The notes beneath the pieces are model-generated. The model was not told the origin of the DNA. It did no database searches and saw only the letters and a list, made by a program, of their open reading frames with translations. This document shows, in pieces, positions 56,901-64,000 of a stretch of 64,000 nt of DNA. The stretch is from the NCBI RefSeq assembly GCF_019930585.1, contig NZ_CP082839.1, positions 2,476,001 to 2,540,000 of the forward strand. Direction: 5' to 3'. The DNA is from Sphingomonas nostoxanthinifaciens (lineage in GTDB: Bacteria; Pseudomonadota; Alphaproteobacteria; Sphingomonadales; Sphingomonadaceae). How positions within the stretch are numbered: position 1 is the first letter of the stretch; every line of letters begins with the position of its first letter. A program made the position numbers and the translations under genes.

Positions 56901-57313
56901 CGGTGCGCTATTTCTCCGGGGTCGGCACGTACGAGAAGGTGATCGACGTATCGCGGGCGCAGCTGGCCGGCGCAGGCCGGCTGGTGCTCGATCTGGGAGC
57001 GGTCGGCGAGGTCGCGGAGGTTCGGATCGACGGCAAATCCGCCGGAACCGCGTGGAAGCCGCCCTATCGCGTCGACGTGACCGACAGCCTGCATGCCGGT
57101 CGCAACCGCGTGGAGATCCGCGTCGCGAACGTTTGGCGTAACCGTCTGGTCGGCGACAAGCAGCCCGGAACGAAGCCGCTCGCATTCACGAATGCGGCGG
57201 CAGGCGGCGGCTTCGCGGCGCTCGGCGGCATCATCGACAAGGATACCGCGCTGAGCCCGTCAGGCCTGCTCGGTCCGGTCAAATTGGAACGGATAGACTC
57301 TACCGGCCGATGA
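53903..57313 (+). CDS. GH106-type alpha-L-rhamnosidase
   Basis: 1136 residues with a signal peptide (NRMLLASTMAAGTAAFAQ). The mature start has PPDSARPRVWWHWLSGNIAK, QGITLDLEWMKRVGLGGVQM and FDGDMGAPQ, the typical GH106 opening. A central barrel segment carries ITDSWEAGDENWTEAMAAEF and GYYGEAEGAAWPTVADGMLA with conserved acidic residues. The C-terminal part is a GH2-like carbohydrate-binding sandwich (HAGRNRVEIRVANVWRNRLV). It releases terminal alpha-L-rhamnose. With the divergent GH3/GH1 genes it suggests use of a rhamnose- and glucose-bearing glycan or glycoside. Confidence 0.85.
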   Translation: MARSTHIIRALNRMLLASTMAAGTAAFAQSPSPDPLRAGFETPPDSARPRVWWHWLSGNIAKQGITLDLEWMKRVGLGGVQMFDGDMGAPQIVDHRVKALTPEWRDDLRFAAAEADRLGLEFGMAAAPGWSETGGPWVPPESGMKKVVWSETQVTGGRPFTGRLAPPPSVPGPFQAIPMHDPLGRVENTMPGYVHDVAVIAYRAPTGETPLAALRPTMTSSAPGVDLPALVDGDLNKSVTLPTPTPSAPVWIAYAFAKPATMRALSMVGPLGGRFATGPQGRIEASDDGVHWRAIRTITGPAHNPAPQRTFAFPATTARWFRVIFDRPEISQEPYPHPPGIALNELMLVPGARVDLFEDKAGFGVMPDLDADHSPQIAADAAIARDGIVDLTAKLRPDGSLDWTPPKGEWVVLRMGYSPTGEVNHPATPEATGPEADKLNAAHVRAHLDAYMAPVIKELGPLIGDRGLKYLITDSWEAGDENWTEAMAAEFKRRRGYDLTPWLPVLAGRVVGSAAQSDAFLWDFRRTLADLLAENHYGTITRFAKEHKLGYYGEAEGAAWPTVADGMLAKSYTDIPMGEFWAMPFGGKPAAYQGVRADEFPADVIETASTAHVYGKPLVAAESFTSSQPLWTTTPWKLKWVADKYMAMGVNRLVIHTSPHQPDDAHKPGLTLGPFGQTFTRNETWAEMAQPWVEYLARGSYLLQQGTAVADILYFYGEGAPSGVPYRAVGQPADPKGYGFDYVNADALLRLATVKDGRIVFPGGASYAVLALPDTLDAMTLPMIEKIRDLVAAGARVTGPKPVASPSLASDADTVRTIADELWGDMDGRILTRHAYGRGEVFWGPKPISVLGDAGVPRDFDFAAADPGFDLRFAHRRLGDGDIYFVTNQSDRAGPVTTDFRVTGYVPELWHADSGKIEPVGYEIRDGITRVSLTLEPYEAVFVVFRAKASGSAGTAAAATTRTIADVTGPWTLHFPAGWGAPPSLTMDRLASWTNNTDPAVRYFSGVGTYEKVIDVSRAQLAGAGRLVLDLGAVGEVAEVRIDGKSAGTAWKPPYRVDVTDSLHAGRNRVEIRVANVWRNRLVGDKQPGTKPLAFTNAAAGGGFAALGGIIDKDTALSPSGLLGPVKLERIDSTGR

Positions 57314-57529
57314 TCAAGCGGGAGGCGAGGAGATCGCACGAATTTTGGCTGCAGTCGCTGGGCCGGCGGCAGCGGAGGGAATGGACGTTTAGCGAATTGC
57401 TCAAATCATCTTCACCCCAGTCCGTCGGAATATGTCGCCATGAGCGATGCGGTTGCCCTCGGATTGTTTAGATGATGATGGCGCTTCTACGCCTCTGAGA
57501 CGTCAATGCCTGGTGTGAATTGATCTAAT

Positions 57530-58142
57530 CCTTCGGTCGCCTCGACGCCCGTTCGACCATCGCGATCCATCGCGTGCTGCTGCTGATCGTGCCGCTGCTG
57601 CTCGTAATCCCGCTCGCCATCGCCTGCATCCGGATCTGCGTGCGGCGCGGATTGGCACCGCTGACGCGGATTTCCGCCGATCGGCAGGCGCGGGACTGGC
57701 ATACGCTGGAGCCGCTCGCAGGCGGCAATGATGCCGAGGAAATCATGCCGGTCGCCAATGCGCTCGACATGCTTCTCGCGCGCCTCCGCCGGGCTGCCGC
57801 CGTCCAGCAGGCATTCGTGGCGGATGCGTCGCACGAGCTGCGCACGCCGCTCGCTGCGCTGCAGATCCTCGTGCAGCTACTGGAGGAAGCCCAATCCTCT
57901 CCAGACCGAGAGGCGGCGATTCGATCGCTCAAGGAAGGGATCGCGCGCGCCAACCGCCTGTCGCATTAGCTGTTGGTGACGTCGAGGCTCGATGCCGAGA
58001 CGGTGGATGAGCAACGGTCGCGTTGCTCATCCACCGGCCTCGCCGAGCAGGCGATCATCGATCTCTCAACCCTTGCCGCATTGCGCGATATCGACCTCTC
58101 CATGCCGTACCGCGACGACGTGCAAGTGTTCGGTAATGCCGA
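57530..58142 (+). pseudogene. Sensor histidine kinase, internal fragment with nonsense codon
   Basis: It encodes one membrane helix (VLLLIVPLLLVIPLAIACIR), a HAMP-like linker and the phosphorylation site AFVADASHELRTPLAALQ. TAG at 57967-57969 interrupts ANRLSH*LLVTSRLDAE, where a CAG Gln would fit. Homology to QseC-like kinases continues (SMPYRDDVQVFGNAD) and stops near 58142, before the ATPase domain. The N-terminal sensor is also missing. Confidence 0.75.
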
Positions 58143-58299
58143 TCACCATGGGACCAGCACCGTGCTTGCGACGGGCACTCTCAGCGTGACCGATGCGTCC
58201 GCCGTACCCGAACCTGCGTCATGGGCACTGATGCTCGGCGGCTTCGGCATGGCGGGCGGCGCGATGCGCCGCCGCCGCGTGACTGTCCGTTTCGCCTGA
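58143..58299 (+). pseudogene. PEPxxWA-CTERM protein, C-terminal fragment
   Basis: Joined in frame to the kinase fragment: SVTDASAVPEPASWALMLGG, then FGMAGGAMRRRR. This is the complete PEPxxWA-CTERM sorting signal (PEPASWA, hydrophobic helix, Arg cluster) of an exported surface protein, but the body of the protein is lost. Confidence 0.75.
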
Positions 58300-58322
58300 A
58301 GCAGAGGGGGTAACCGGGCGAT

Positions 58323-58352
58323 CACCCCGCCGGCCCGTTCGCCGGCGGGGTG
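58323..58352. terminator. Strong GC hairpin after the PEP-CTERM tail
   Basis: CACCCCGCCGG pairs with CCGGCGGGGTG (11 bp). There is no T-run, so it may be a weak or factor-dependent terminator, or an mRNA-stabilising stem left from the lost gene. Confidence 0.5.
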
Positions 58353-58530
58353 AACACAGCGCGCAAACGACGCCAAAGCCACGGGTGATGCAAACGGAAC
58401 AATGATCGACTGGCAATCGGCCTGCAGCCGCTTGAATCAATGGCGCTTCAGCCACCAAGGCATGTCGCCGACAAGAGTTGCGCGATCAGGGCTCGCCCGG
58501 ATCGGCAAAGTCGGCCTCTACTGCTTAAGT
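58353..58530. other. Spacer
   Basis: No gene or signal recognised. Confidence 0.4.
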
Positions 58531-58962
58531 TCAGCCCGCCCAGTGCTCGATCGCGGCGAGTGCCGCAACGTCGCCGAATAGATCGTCGACCGCCATTTTT
58601 TCTGTAATGATCTTTTGATCGAAGGCCCAGTCGGTCACCAGCTGAATTCCCTTTCGGTTCGCCTCCACGCCGATCGGCGGATAGATTGCAGGCACACCGC
58701 CGTCGGCAAGCGCCCGGCTTTCGACCAGCATGCGGAAGATGTCGCGCACGATGTCGGGCCGTTCACGCGCGAGGCTTTCGTGGACCACGAACATGTGGTT
58801 GATCGGCACCACGCCCTCGCGCGCATACCAGTCTTTCGCCGCTTCGAACGGCTCGGGCACGAAATGGGCGACGCGCGGATCCTTGAGCAGGTCGACGCCC
58901 TGCAGCGTCGCGACCAGTTCACCGTCCAGCATCATCTGTCCGATGTCCGAGCCCTTCGATCT
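58531..58962 (-). pseudogene. C-terminal part of a 4,5-dihydroxyphthalate decarboxylase-like/substrate-binding protein
   Basis: The sequence KGSDIGQMMLDGELVATLQG, then FEAAKDWYAREGVVPINHMF, VVHESLARERPDIVRDIFRM and AVDDLFGDVAAL corresponds to the last 140 or so residues of the family related to 4,5-dihydroxyphthalate decarboxylase and periplasmic solute-binding proteins. The N-terminal domain is absent. Upstream sequence is from a different gene (MMPL transporter). Confidence 0.7.
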
Positions 58963-59185
58963 TGGCATTGGAATCGTAGCCGACCCGACCTGGTGTCGCG
59001 TAGGTATAGTCGAGCGCCGGCTCAAGCTTGTCGAACGTCAGCATCGCAGCCATCGCAATGGCCGCCCAGGCCAGAAGCACGAAGATTTTGTGCTCTAAGA
59101 CAAAACGAGCCAACGCAGCCCTCCGGGGATCGATTGAGAGAATGGCGCCTCCCCTCACAGCCGCGTTGCCCGGACCGTGGATCAC
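58960..59185 (-). pseudogene. N-terminal part of an MMPL/RND-type transporter
   Basis: RAALARFVLEHKIFVLLAWA, then AIAMAAMLTFDKLEPALDYT and ATPGRVGYDSNAKI is the typical first cytosolic tail, first membrane helix and start of the first periplasmic loop of MMPL-type lipid/hydrophobe exporters. It breaks at about 58960 and runs out of frame into the decarboxylase-like fragment. About 70 residues of some 800 remain. Confidence 0.7.
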
Positions 59186-59188
59186 GGA

Positions 59189-59414
59189 TTACGGAATCGT
59201 ATAGACGACCGCAGACAAGGGGGGTGAGGCTCGGCCGACATTCCCGGGCCCGCCGACGCGGCCCAGCGCAGTCTGTGCAGCGGTGGCCTTGTAAACGCCC
59301 GGAGTGTCGCGGGTCACGCCGCCGCTAAAGCCGGCAGCGAAGGCGCCCGCGCCGCGACGTTTACGGCGATGCCCGTCGGCACGAAATTTCCGCCGCCGGA
59401 GGGCCCGACATATA
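59189..59414 (-). other. Unidentified protein tail next to IS5
   Basis: A minus-strand frame ends GVTRDTPGVYKATAAQTALG and RVGGPGNVGRASPPLSAVVY before a stop at 59189. The composition is protein-like, but there is no start of its own and the family is not recognised. It is probably a gene cut by the IS5-type element. Confidence 0.3.
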
Positions 59415-59862
59415 TTAGGCCGTAGACTCATAAGCGCGTAGCCACAGTCGCATTGAAGCGAGCTGAACCATAGCGAGGAAGTTTGCGGCGAGCTTGTCGT
59501 AACGAGTGGCGATGCGCCGGAAGTGCTTCAGTTTGCTGAAGAAGCGCTCGACCAGATTGCGCTCGCGATAGAGCTGCTTGCTGAAGCATGGTTTCCATTT
59601 GCGATTGGATTTGGCCGGGATGTTGGGCACTGCGCCTTGGGCCTCGATAAGGCCGCGGATGCCATCGGCATCATAAGCTTTGTCCGCGAGTACGATGGTT
59701 CGCGGACCGAGACGGTCGAGCAGGTGATACGCGGCGGGGCTGTCATGCGCCTGCCCGGCGGTCAGGCCGAGCCGGATTGGGAGCCCTTGCGCGTCGACGA
59801 CTGCGTGGATTTTGGTCGTGAGGCCGCCCCGTGAGCGACCGAGACAATGATCTGGATCCCCC
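59415..59862 (-). CDS. IS5-family transposase, second frame
   Basis: Continues the transposase after the frameshift: GGLTTKIHAVVDAQGLPI, then DRLGPRTIVLADKAYDADGI (second Asp), NIPAKSNRKWKPCFSKQLYR and ERNLVERFFSKLKHFRRIAT (catalytic Glu), ending WLRAYESTA. Complete to the family C-terminus. Confidence 0.85.
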
Positions 59863-60181
59863 TTTTTGCCGTCGCGGCCTGCTGGTGGGCGCGAACGGAG
59901 GTGCTGTCGATCATCTGGATGTTGCCGTCATGTGCGGCGGTGATGGCGTCCATCATTCGATCCCACACGCCCGCCTTCCGCCATCGCACGAAGCGGTTGT
60001 AGCAAGTCGTGCGAGGGCCGTAGCGCTCGGGCAGGTCACGCCACGGCGCACCGGATCGCAGCACCCAGAAGATGCCATTTAGCACGCGCCGGTCATCTAC
60101 GCGCGGCACGCCTCGCGGTTTGTTGGGCAGCAGCGGCTCGATCACTCGCCACTCGAAGTCTGTCAGATCATATCGGCTCAT
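59762..60181 (-). CDS. IS5-family transposase, first frame
   Basis: 139 residues opening MSRYDLTDFEWRVIEPLLPN, with RSGAPWRDLPERYGPRTTCY and the first catalytic Asp in IQMIDSTSVRAHQQAA. At 59867-59858 the minus strand reads AAAAAGGGGG, a site at which IS427-type elements shift frame to make the full transposase. In this frame the tail after AKRG is out-of-frame sequence. Confidence 0.88.
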   Translation of the reverse strand: MSRYDLTDFEWRVIEPLLPNKPRGVPRVDDRRVLNGIFWVLRSGAPWRDLPERYGPRTTCYNRFVRWRKAGVWDRMMDAITAAHDGNIQMIDSTSVRAHQQAATAKRGIQIIVSVAHGAASRPKSTQSSTRKGSQSGSA

Positions 60182-60279
60182 GCCGAAGCTGAATCACAAT
60201 CTGGCTCGGCGTGAAAGCGGGTCGGCGGCTCCGCCGGCACTAGCTTTTTCCGGTGTAGCTCATGAGGTAAGATCTGCGG

Positions 60280-60507
60280 ATGGACACCCGATCGCGCACG
60301 CTGCCTGCTCATATCAGCGACAAAGTTCGTGAAATGCCAGAGACCTCTTATGGCAGCACCCGCGTGATCGTGACGCTCGATGACGGCAGTCGCGTCCGTG
60401 ATGTCCATGTCGCTTGGGCAACGGAAGTGGTCAGGGTCGGCCAGCAGGATGATATTACGTTTGATGCCTCACGGGTCGTAAACATCGAACTTCAAAGCCC
60501 CGCGTAG
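60280..60507 (+). CDS. Small protein of unknown function
   Basis: 75 residues: MDTRSRTLPAHISDKVREMP, then VIVTLDDGSRVRDVHVAWAT and DITFDASRVVNIELQSPA. GAGG is about 12 bases upstream. It looks like a small beta-rich domain; no family recognised. It is convergent with the WYL regulator. Confidence 0.55.
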   Translation: MDTRSRTLPAHISDKVREMPETSYGSTRVIVTLDDGSRVRDVHVAWATEVVRVGQQDDITFDASRVVNIELQSPA

Positions 60508-60531
60508 ATCACCCTTTTATGGGTTCACGAC

Positions 60532-61275
60532 CTAATTGGGCGCGACAGCCCTTTCGTCGGGTGTTTGTCGAGCCGCCACTGCGCCTTCCCCGCGTTGCTT
60601 TTGCAGCTGCGCCAGATAGTCACGCAAGAGCGGCACACGGCGTGGGCGAAAGCTTGTGCCGTTTGAGCGGATCTCCGACATGCGATCCGTCCGGAACATC
60701 CGAAAGTCTTCGCGCAAGCAACACCAGCTGAGAACGGTTACGCACGTCTCCGTGTAAAACAACGCGAGCGGCAATATCGTCCGGTCGCTTGTCGCCCCAT
60801 CTCCGTCCACGTAACGGATATCGAGCGCCCGCTCCTGCCAGCACGCAGCGCGCAAGGGTGCAAGATCAAGGGTCTGCGTGTAGCGCGGCGCCGGATGGAA
60901 TACCTGCGCGATCGCGTGGAGCAGCTGTCGTTCCCGTTCGTCGGGCAGCGTCGCGGCGATTTTGGCGAGCACGGAATCCGCAGCACGCGCCAGCGCCGGA
61001 TCGCCCCAGGCCCGCACTTCCGCCAACCCTAGCGCAAGTACCTCGATCTCGTCCTGATCGAGCATCTGCGGCGGCAGCGCCGGGTCTTCCAGCAGGCGAT
61101 AGCCATAGCCGCGCTCGCCCTCGATCCGAGCACCTGCAGAGCGCAACGCATCGATGTCACGGTAGAGGGATCGCGGCGAGACGCCCGTGTCCTGCGCCAG
61201 GCGCGCTGCGGTAATTGGCCCGGACAGGGTCCGCATCGCATGAAGCAGTCGAAGCAGACGAGCGGAACGCGACAT
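60532..61275 (-). CDS. YafY-type HTH-WYL transcriptional regulator
   Basis: 247 residues from ATG 61275. The N-terminal winged helix (SARLLRLLHAMRTLSGPITA, then ARLAQDTGVSPRSLYRDIDA) is followed by the WYL domain (LDIRYVDGDGATSDRTILPL, ALFYTETCVTVLSWCCLRED, FRMFRTDRMSEI). It is divergent from a VOC-family gene with about 90 bp between starts, so it probably controls that gene. The ligand is unknown. Confidence 0.9.
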   Translation of the reverse strand: MSRSARLLRLLHAMRTLSGPITAARLAQDTGVSPRSLYRDIDALRSAGARIEGERGYGYRLLEDPALPPQMLDQDEIEVLALGLAEVRAWGDPALARAADSVLAKIAATLPDERERQLLHAIAQVFHPAPRYTQTLDLAPLRAACWQERALDIRYVDGDGATSDRTILPLALFYTETCVTVLSWCCLREDFRMFRTDRMSEIRSNGTSFRPRRVPLLRDYLAQLQKQRGEGAVAARQTPDERAVAPN

Positions 61276-61364
61276 GGGCCTACTGACGGAAAATGGCAGT
61301 TGGGCGCCGCTATGGAGGAGTCGGATGGCGAACGCCAATTCGCCCAACCTGCAGGAGCTGAAGC

Positions 61365-61781
61365 ATGACCTTGGCCGTTACGACCCATCTGAATTTCCAC
61401 GGCCATGCCCGCGCGGCCCTCGACTTTTACAAACAGGTTTTCGGCGGCGAACAGACGTTGATGACCTATGGTGCCATGGGCCAGCCGGAGGCGGCCGGAT
61501 CACCGGACCATATCATCTGGGGCCAGGTCGTCGCAGATGACGGCTTCCGGATCATGGCGTTCGACGTGCGGGCGGGGCAAGACCATGATCCAGGTGTCAA
61601 CGCATTCTACGTCTCGCTGCGCGGATCGTCGGTCGACGAGGTTCGGCAGCGGTGGACGGCGTTGGCCGAGGAGGCCACGATCCTCCAGCCGATCGGTCCG
61701 TCGGCCTGGTCACCGCTCTACGGCATGCTGGCCGATCGGTTCGGCGTCATCTGGATCGTCGACGTCGATCCGCAGGCCTGA
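61365..61781 (+). CDS. VOC family protein (PhnB-like)
   Basis: 138 residues, AGGAG 7 bases before the ATG. The PhnB/glyoxalase-like fold is seen in THLNFHGHARAALDFYKQVF, GGEQTLMTYGAMG and IGPSAWSPLYGMLADRFGVI with the closing WIVDV. The usual His/Glu metal ligands are only partly kept, as is common in PhnB-like members with no proven activity. Confidence 0.88.
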   Translation: MTLAVTTHLNFHGHARAALDFYKQVFGGEQTLMTYGAMGQPEAAGSPDHIIWGQVVADDGFRIMAFDVRAGQDHDPGVNAFYVSLRGSSVDEVRQRWTALAEEATILQPIGPSAWSPLYGMLADRFGVIWIVDVDPQA

Positions 61782-61968
61782 AACCGGAGATCGAGAGGCC
61801 GGCGTCGTCGTCCAGCTCCGCGTTCATGGCGCGGGCGGCGACGTCTGGCTCGATTATCGGCTACCCCCCTGCAATTGCGTGAAACATGAAGGATGGCGTT
61901 GAATCGCGCTAGGCTCGTGCGCGCCGGCCGATTCGGCGGTCGCCGTCACGACACGGAGGAGCACAGCG

Positions 61969-62391
61969 ATGCCCAAAATGATCTTCGTCAACCTGCCGGT
62001 CGCTGATGTTGCGGCATCGACGGCCTTCTATGAGGCGATCGGCTTCGAAAGGAACGCTCGGTTCAGCAACGATCAGTCGTCGTCGATGGTCTGGTCGGAT
62101 GCGATCTACGTCATGCTGCTCGCCAAGCCCTTCTTTGCGACATTTACCGACAAGACGATTGTCGATGCGACGACGAGTTCCACCGGACATTATGCGCTGT
62201 CGTTCGATAGTCGCGACGAGGTCGATGCGATCACGCGGGCGGCAGTCGAGGCGGGCGGACGCGAATTGCATGAGCCCCAAGACATGGGCTTCATGTACAG
62301 CCGCGCGTTCGAGGATCTCGACGGTCATGGTTTCGGGCCGTTCTGGATGGATCCCGCCGCCGTCGAGGGAGGCCCTCCGGAGCACGCTTAG
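61969..62391 (+). CDS. VOC family protein (glyoxalase/bleomycin-resistance-like)
   Basis: 140 residues: MPKMIFVNLPVADVAASTAF, YEAIGFERNARFSNDQSSSM, then EVDAITRAAVEAGGRELHEP, and the C-terminal YSRAFEDLDGHGFGPFWMDP. GGAGGAG lies about 10 bases upstream. Typical of the lactoylglutathione lyase-like group without a known substrate. It follows the other VOC gene by 187 bp. Confidence 0.88.
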   Translation: MPKMIFVNLPVADVAASTAFYEAIGFERNARFSNDQSSSMVWSDAIYVMLLAKPFFATFTDKTIVDATTSSTGHYALSFDSRDEVDAITRAAVEAGGRELHEPQDMGFMYSRAFEDLDGHGFGPFWMDPAAVEGGPPEHA

Positions 62392-62613
62392 ACAGCGGCC
62401 CGCGGGCTGCGACGACGAGACTAGCCCCACCCCTCTCATCACAGTCGGCCGGACTGACCCGGTCGCGAACGTCCGGTGCTTCAGGGCGAATACCCGAAGC
62501 CGGCCGTTCGTTGATGGGAGATGGACGATCTTCGGTTGTCACACCGGGCGCTCAAAACAGGTTAGATGGCGCGTTCAAACACGTTCGGGCACGAAGCGAA
62601 GGAACCGGCTCCT

Positions 62614-63609
62614 TCATTCAAAGCCCGTCACGGCATGCGGGATATACGCCGCTTCGAGCGTCCCGATCTCGTCAGCCGTCAGCGTCACCTCGAGCGCGCT
62701 GACGGCATCATCGATATGGTGCGGTTTCGACGCGCCCACGATCGGCGCCGATACCCCCGGCTTGGCGAGCACCCACGCCAGCGCCACCTGTGCCATCGGC
62801 ACATTACGTGCGTTGGCGATCGCTCCCACGGCACTGACGACCGCATTGTCGGCCTCTTCGGTCGCTGCGAACAGGGTCTTGCCGAACGCGTCGGTCTCGC
62901 TCCGCTTCGTCTGCTCGCCGACGGGCCGGGCGAGGCGGCCGCGCGCCATCGGGCTCCACGGCATCAGCCCCACGCCCTGGTCGCGACACAGCGGGATCAT
63001 CTCGCGCTCTTCCTCGCGATAGAGGAGGTTCACGTAATTCTGCATCGTCACGAACCGCGTCCAACCGTTGGCGCGGGCGACCTCCTGTGCCTTGGCGAAC
63101 TGCCAGGCGAACATCGAGGATGCGCCGATATAGCGTGCCTTGCCGGCCTTCACGACGTCGTGAAGCGCCTCCATCGTCTCCTCGATCGGCGTGGCATAAT
63201 CCCAGCGATGGATCTGATAGAGGTCGACGTAATCGGTGCCGAGCCGCTTCAGGCTCGCGTCGATCTCGGTCATGATCGCCTTGCGCGACAGGCCCTTGCG
63301 ATTGGGCGCGGCGCCGCCTTCCAGCATGCGTTCCGGAAAGAAAACCTTGGTGGCGATCACCACTTCCTCGCGGCGCGCGAACTCCTTCAGCAGCTTGCCG
63401 ACGATGATCTCCGAAGTACCCGCCGAATAGCTGTTGGCGGTGTCGAAGAAGGTGATGCCCTGTTCGATGGCGTGGCGGATGATCGGCCGGCTGTCCGCCT
63501 CTCCCAGCGTCCATTCGTGCACGCCCGCATCCGGTTCGCCGAACGTCATGCAGCCCAGGCACAGGCGCGAGATATCGAGGCCGGTCGAGCCGAGCTTCAC
63601 ATAATCCAT
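62614..63609 (-). CDS. Aldo/keto reductase
   Basis: 331 residues from ATG 63609 (GAGGAACG upstream). The catalytic tetrad is complete: Asp in TFFDTANSYSAG, Tyr in the same motif, Lys in VIATKVFFPE and His in LYQIHRWDYA. NADP-binding GASKPHHIDDAVSALEVTLT lies near the end. It is an NADPH-dependent carbonyl reductase of the AKR11-13-like group, and is 39 bp after the ArsR gene, probably controlled by it. Confidence 0.92.
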   Translation of the reverse strand: MDYVKLGSTGLDISRLCLGCMTFGEPDAGVHEWTLGEADSRPIIRHAIEQGITFFDTANSYSAGTSEIIVGKLLKEFARREEVVIATKVFFPERMLEGGAAPNRKGLSRKAIMTEIDASLKRLGTDYVDLYQIHRWDYATPIEETMEALHDVVKAGKARYIGASSMFAWQFAKAQEVARANGWTRFVTMQNYVNLLYREEEREMIPLCRDQGVGLMPWSPMARGRLARPVGEQTKRSETDAFGKTLFAATEEADNAVVSAVGAIANARNVPMAQVALAWVLAKPGVSAPIVGASKPHHIDDAVSALEVTLTADEIGTLEAAYIPHAVTGFE

Positions 63610-63648
63610 GGTTCGTTCCTCGTTGCGTGCCGGCAGCGGCACTGAAAA

Positions 63649-64000
63649 TCAGATGGGACAGGCGACGTCGGTCACGGCGCCGACGCCCATCGAAAGACCG
63701 CCTCCGGCGACTTCGGACCTGAGCAGGTCGAGCAGTCCCGGGAAACGGCCGTCGATGTCGTCGTGACGGAGGCGGGAGGCCCGGCGGTTGCCGTAATCCA
63801 CCTGATGGATCAGCCCGGCTTCGCGCAGCACGCGAAAATGGTGGGTCAGCGAGGCCTTGGCGACCGGAAAGCCGAATGCCGAGCAACCTCGTTCAGCACC
63901 GTCGGGGAGCAACGCCAGCTTCGCCACCGCCTCTCGGCGCAGGGGATCGGCCAGCGCGGCCAGGACGGCGCCGAGGTCGATCTGATCAACGGAGGGAGCG
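63649..64000 (-). CDS. ArsR-family regulator, start beyond the right edge
   Basis: The frame remains open to the last base of the window (VDQIDLGAVLAALADPLRRE, then AVAKLALLPDGAERG), so the start lies outside. The winged helix is visible as FPVAKASLTHHFRVLREAGL and IHQVDYGNRRASRLRHDDID. A single Cys (in GCSAFG) and a near-terminal Cys do not form the classical arsenic site. It probably represses the following aldo/keto reductase. Confidence 0.88.
   Translation of the reverse strand, partial: APSVDQIDLGAVLAALADPLRREAVAKLALLPDGAERGCSAFGFPVAKASLTHHFRVLREAGLIHQVDYGNRRASRLRHDDIDGRFPGLLDLLRSEVAGGGLSMGVGAVTDVACPI

Larger units (their letters stand above)
59415..60181 (-). mobile_element. IS5-family (IS427-like) insertion sequence
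   Basis: Two overlapping frames encode one transposase. The outer inverted repeats could not be fixed by eye, so the limits given are those of the coding region; the real ends lie a few tens of bases outside. Confidence 0.8.

Overview
The window is GC-rich alphaproteobacterial DNA, most likely from a Sphingomonas-like member of the Sphingomonadaceae. Supporting features are a large TonB-dependent receptor beside glycoside hydrolases, a PEPxxWA-CTERM tail, a FixL/FixJ oxygen sensor pair, an FUSC exporter, and repeated DUF3489/DUF2924/recombinase cassettes. No rRNA, tRNA or CRISPR array was seen. At least four IS families (IS6, IS110, IS3, IS5) and many broken or chimeric genes mark it as accessory, rearranged DNA.

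Layout. 0-1 kb: the end of a leftward DUF3489-DUF2924 cassette and a 197-bp repeat holding a truncated integrase start. 1-6 kb: a stress-type helical-bundle protein, a transglutaminase cut by an IS6 element, a second IS6 remnant, a GNAT enzyme and an Nramp-like transporter. 5.8-16.4 kb: a low-oxygen island with L,D-transpeptidase and universal-stress-protein remnants, a receiver protein, FixJ, a haem-PAS FixL, acetate kinase, a candidate FixK-controlled small RNA, two flavodoxin-fold quinone reductases and phosphoketolase. Phosphoketolase plus acetate kinase gives ATP from sugar phosphates without respiration. 16.9-19.2 kb: a P1B copper-type ATPase.

19.4-27.2 kb: a module around a LysR-type regulator, with a CoA-transferase, a secreted protein plus FUSC exporter, an aldehyde dehydrogenase and an alcohol dehydrogenase. 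Three near-identical ATACC-N5-GGTAT sites lie 107-124 nt upstream of its transcription units. 27.5-32.6 kb: methylase and acetyltransferase debris, the complete DUF3489-DUF2924-serine recombinase operon, the second copy of the 197-bp repeat and a full tyrosine integrase. 32.8-39 kb: an ECF sigma factor and EmrA-EmrB-OprM efflux operon divergent from a TetR regulator.

39.3-46.6 kb: an IS110 ruin, an isochorismatase-family hydrolase, a GNAT enzyme, a string of tiny unknown genes interrupted by an IS3 element with a 4-bp target duplication, an acyltransferase and a DUF488 protein. 46.8-57.3 kb: a glycan-use locus (GH1, GH3, TonB receptor, GH106). 57.5-60.2 kb: chimeric pseudogenes and an IS5-family element. 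60.2-64 kb: a WYL regulator, two VOC proteins, an aldo/keto reductase and an ArsR regulator that runs off the right edge.

The two most interesting observations are the putative FixK/FNR-dependent small RNA with an anti-Shine-Dalgarno loop at about 11.2 kb, and the compact LysR regulon at 19.4-27.2 kb.
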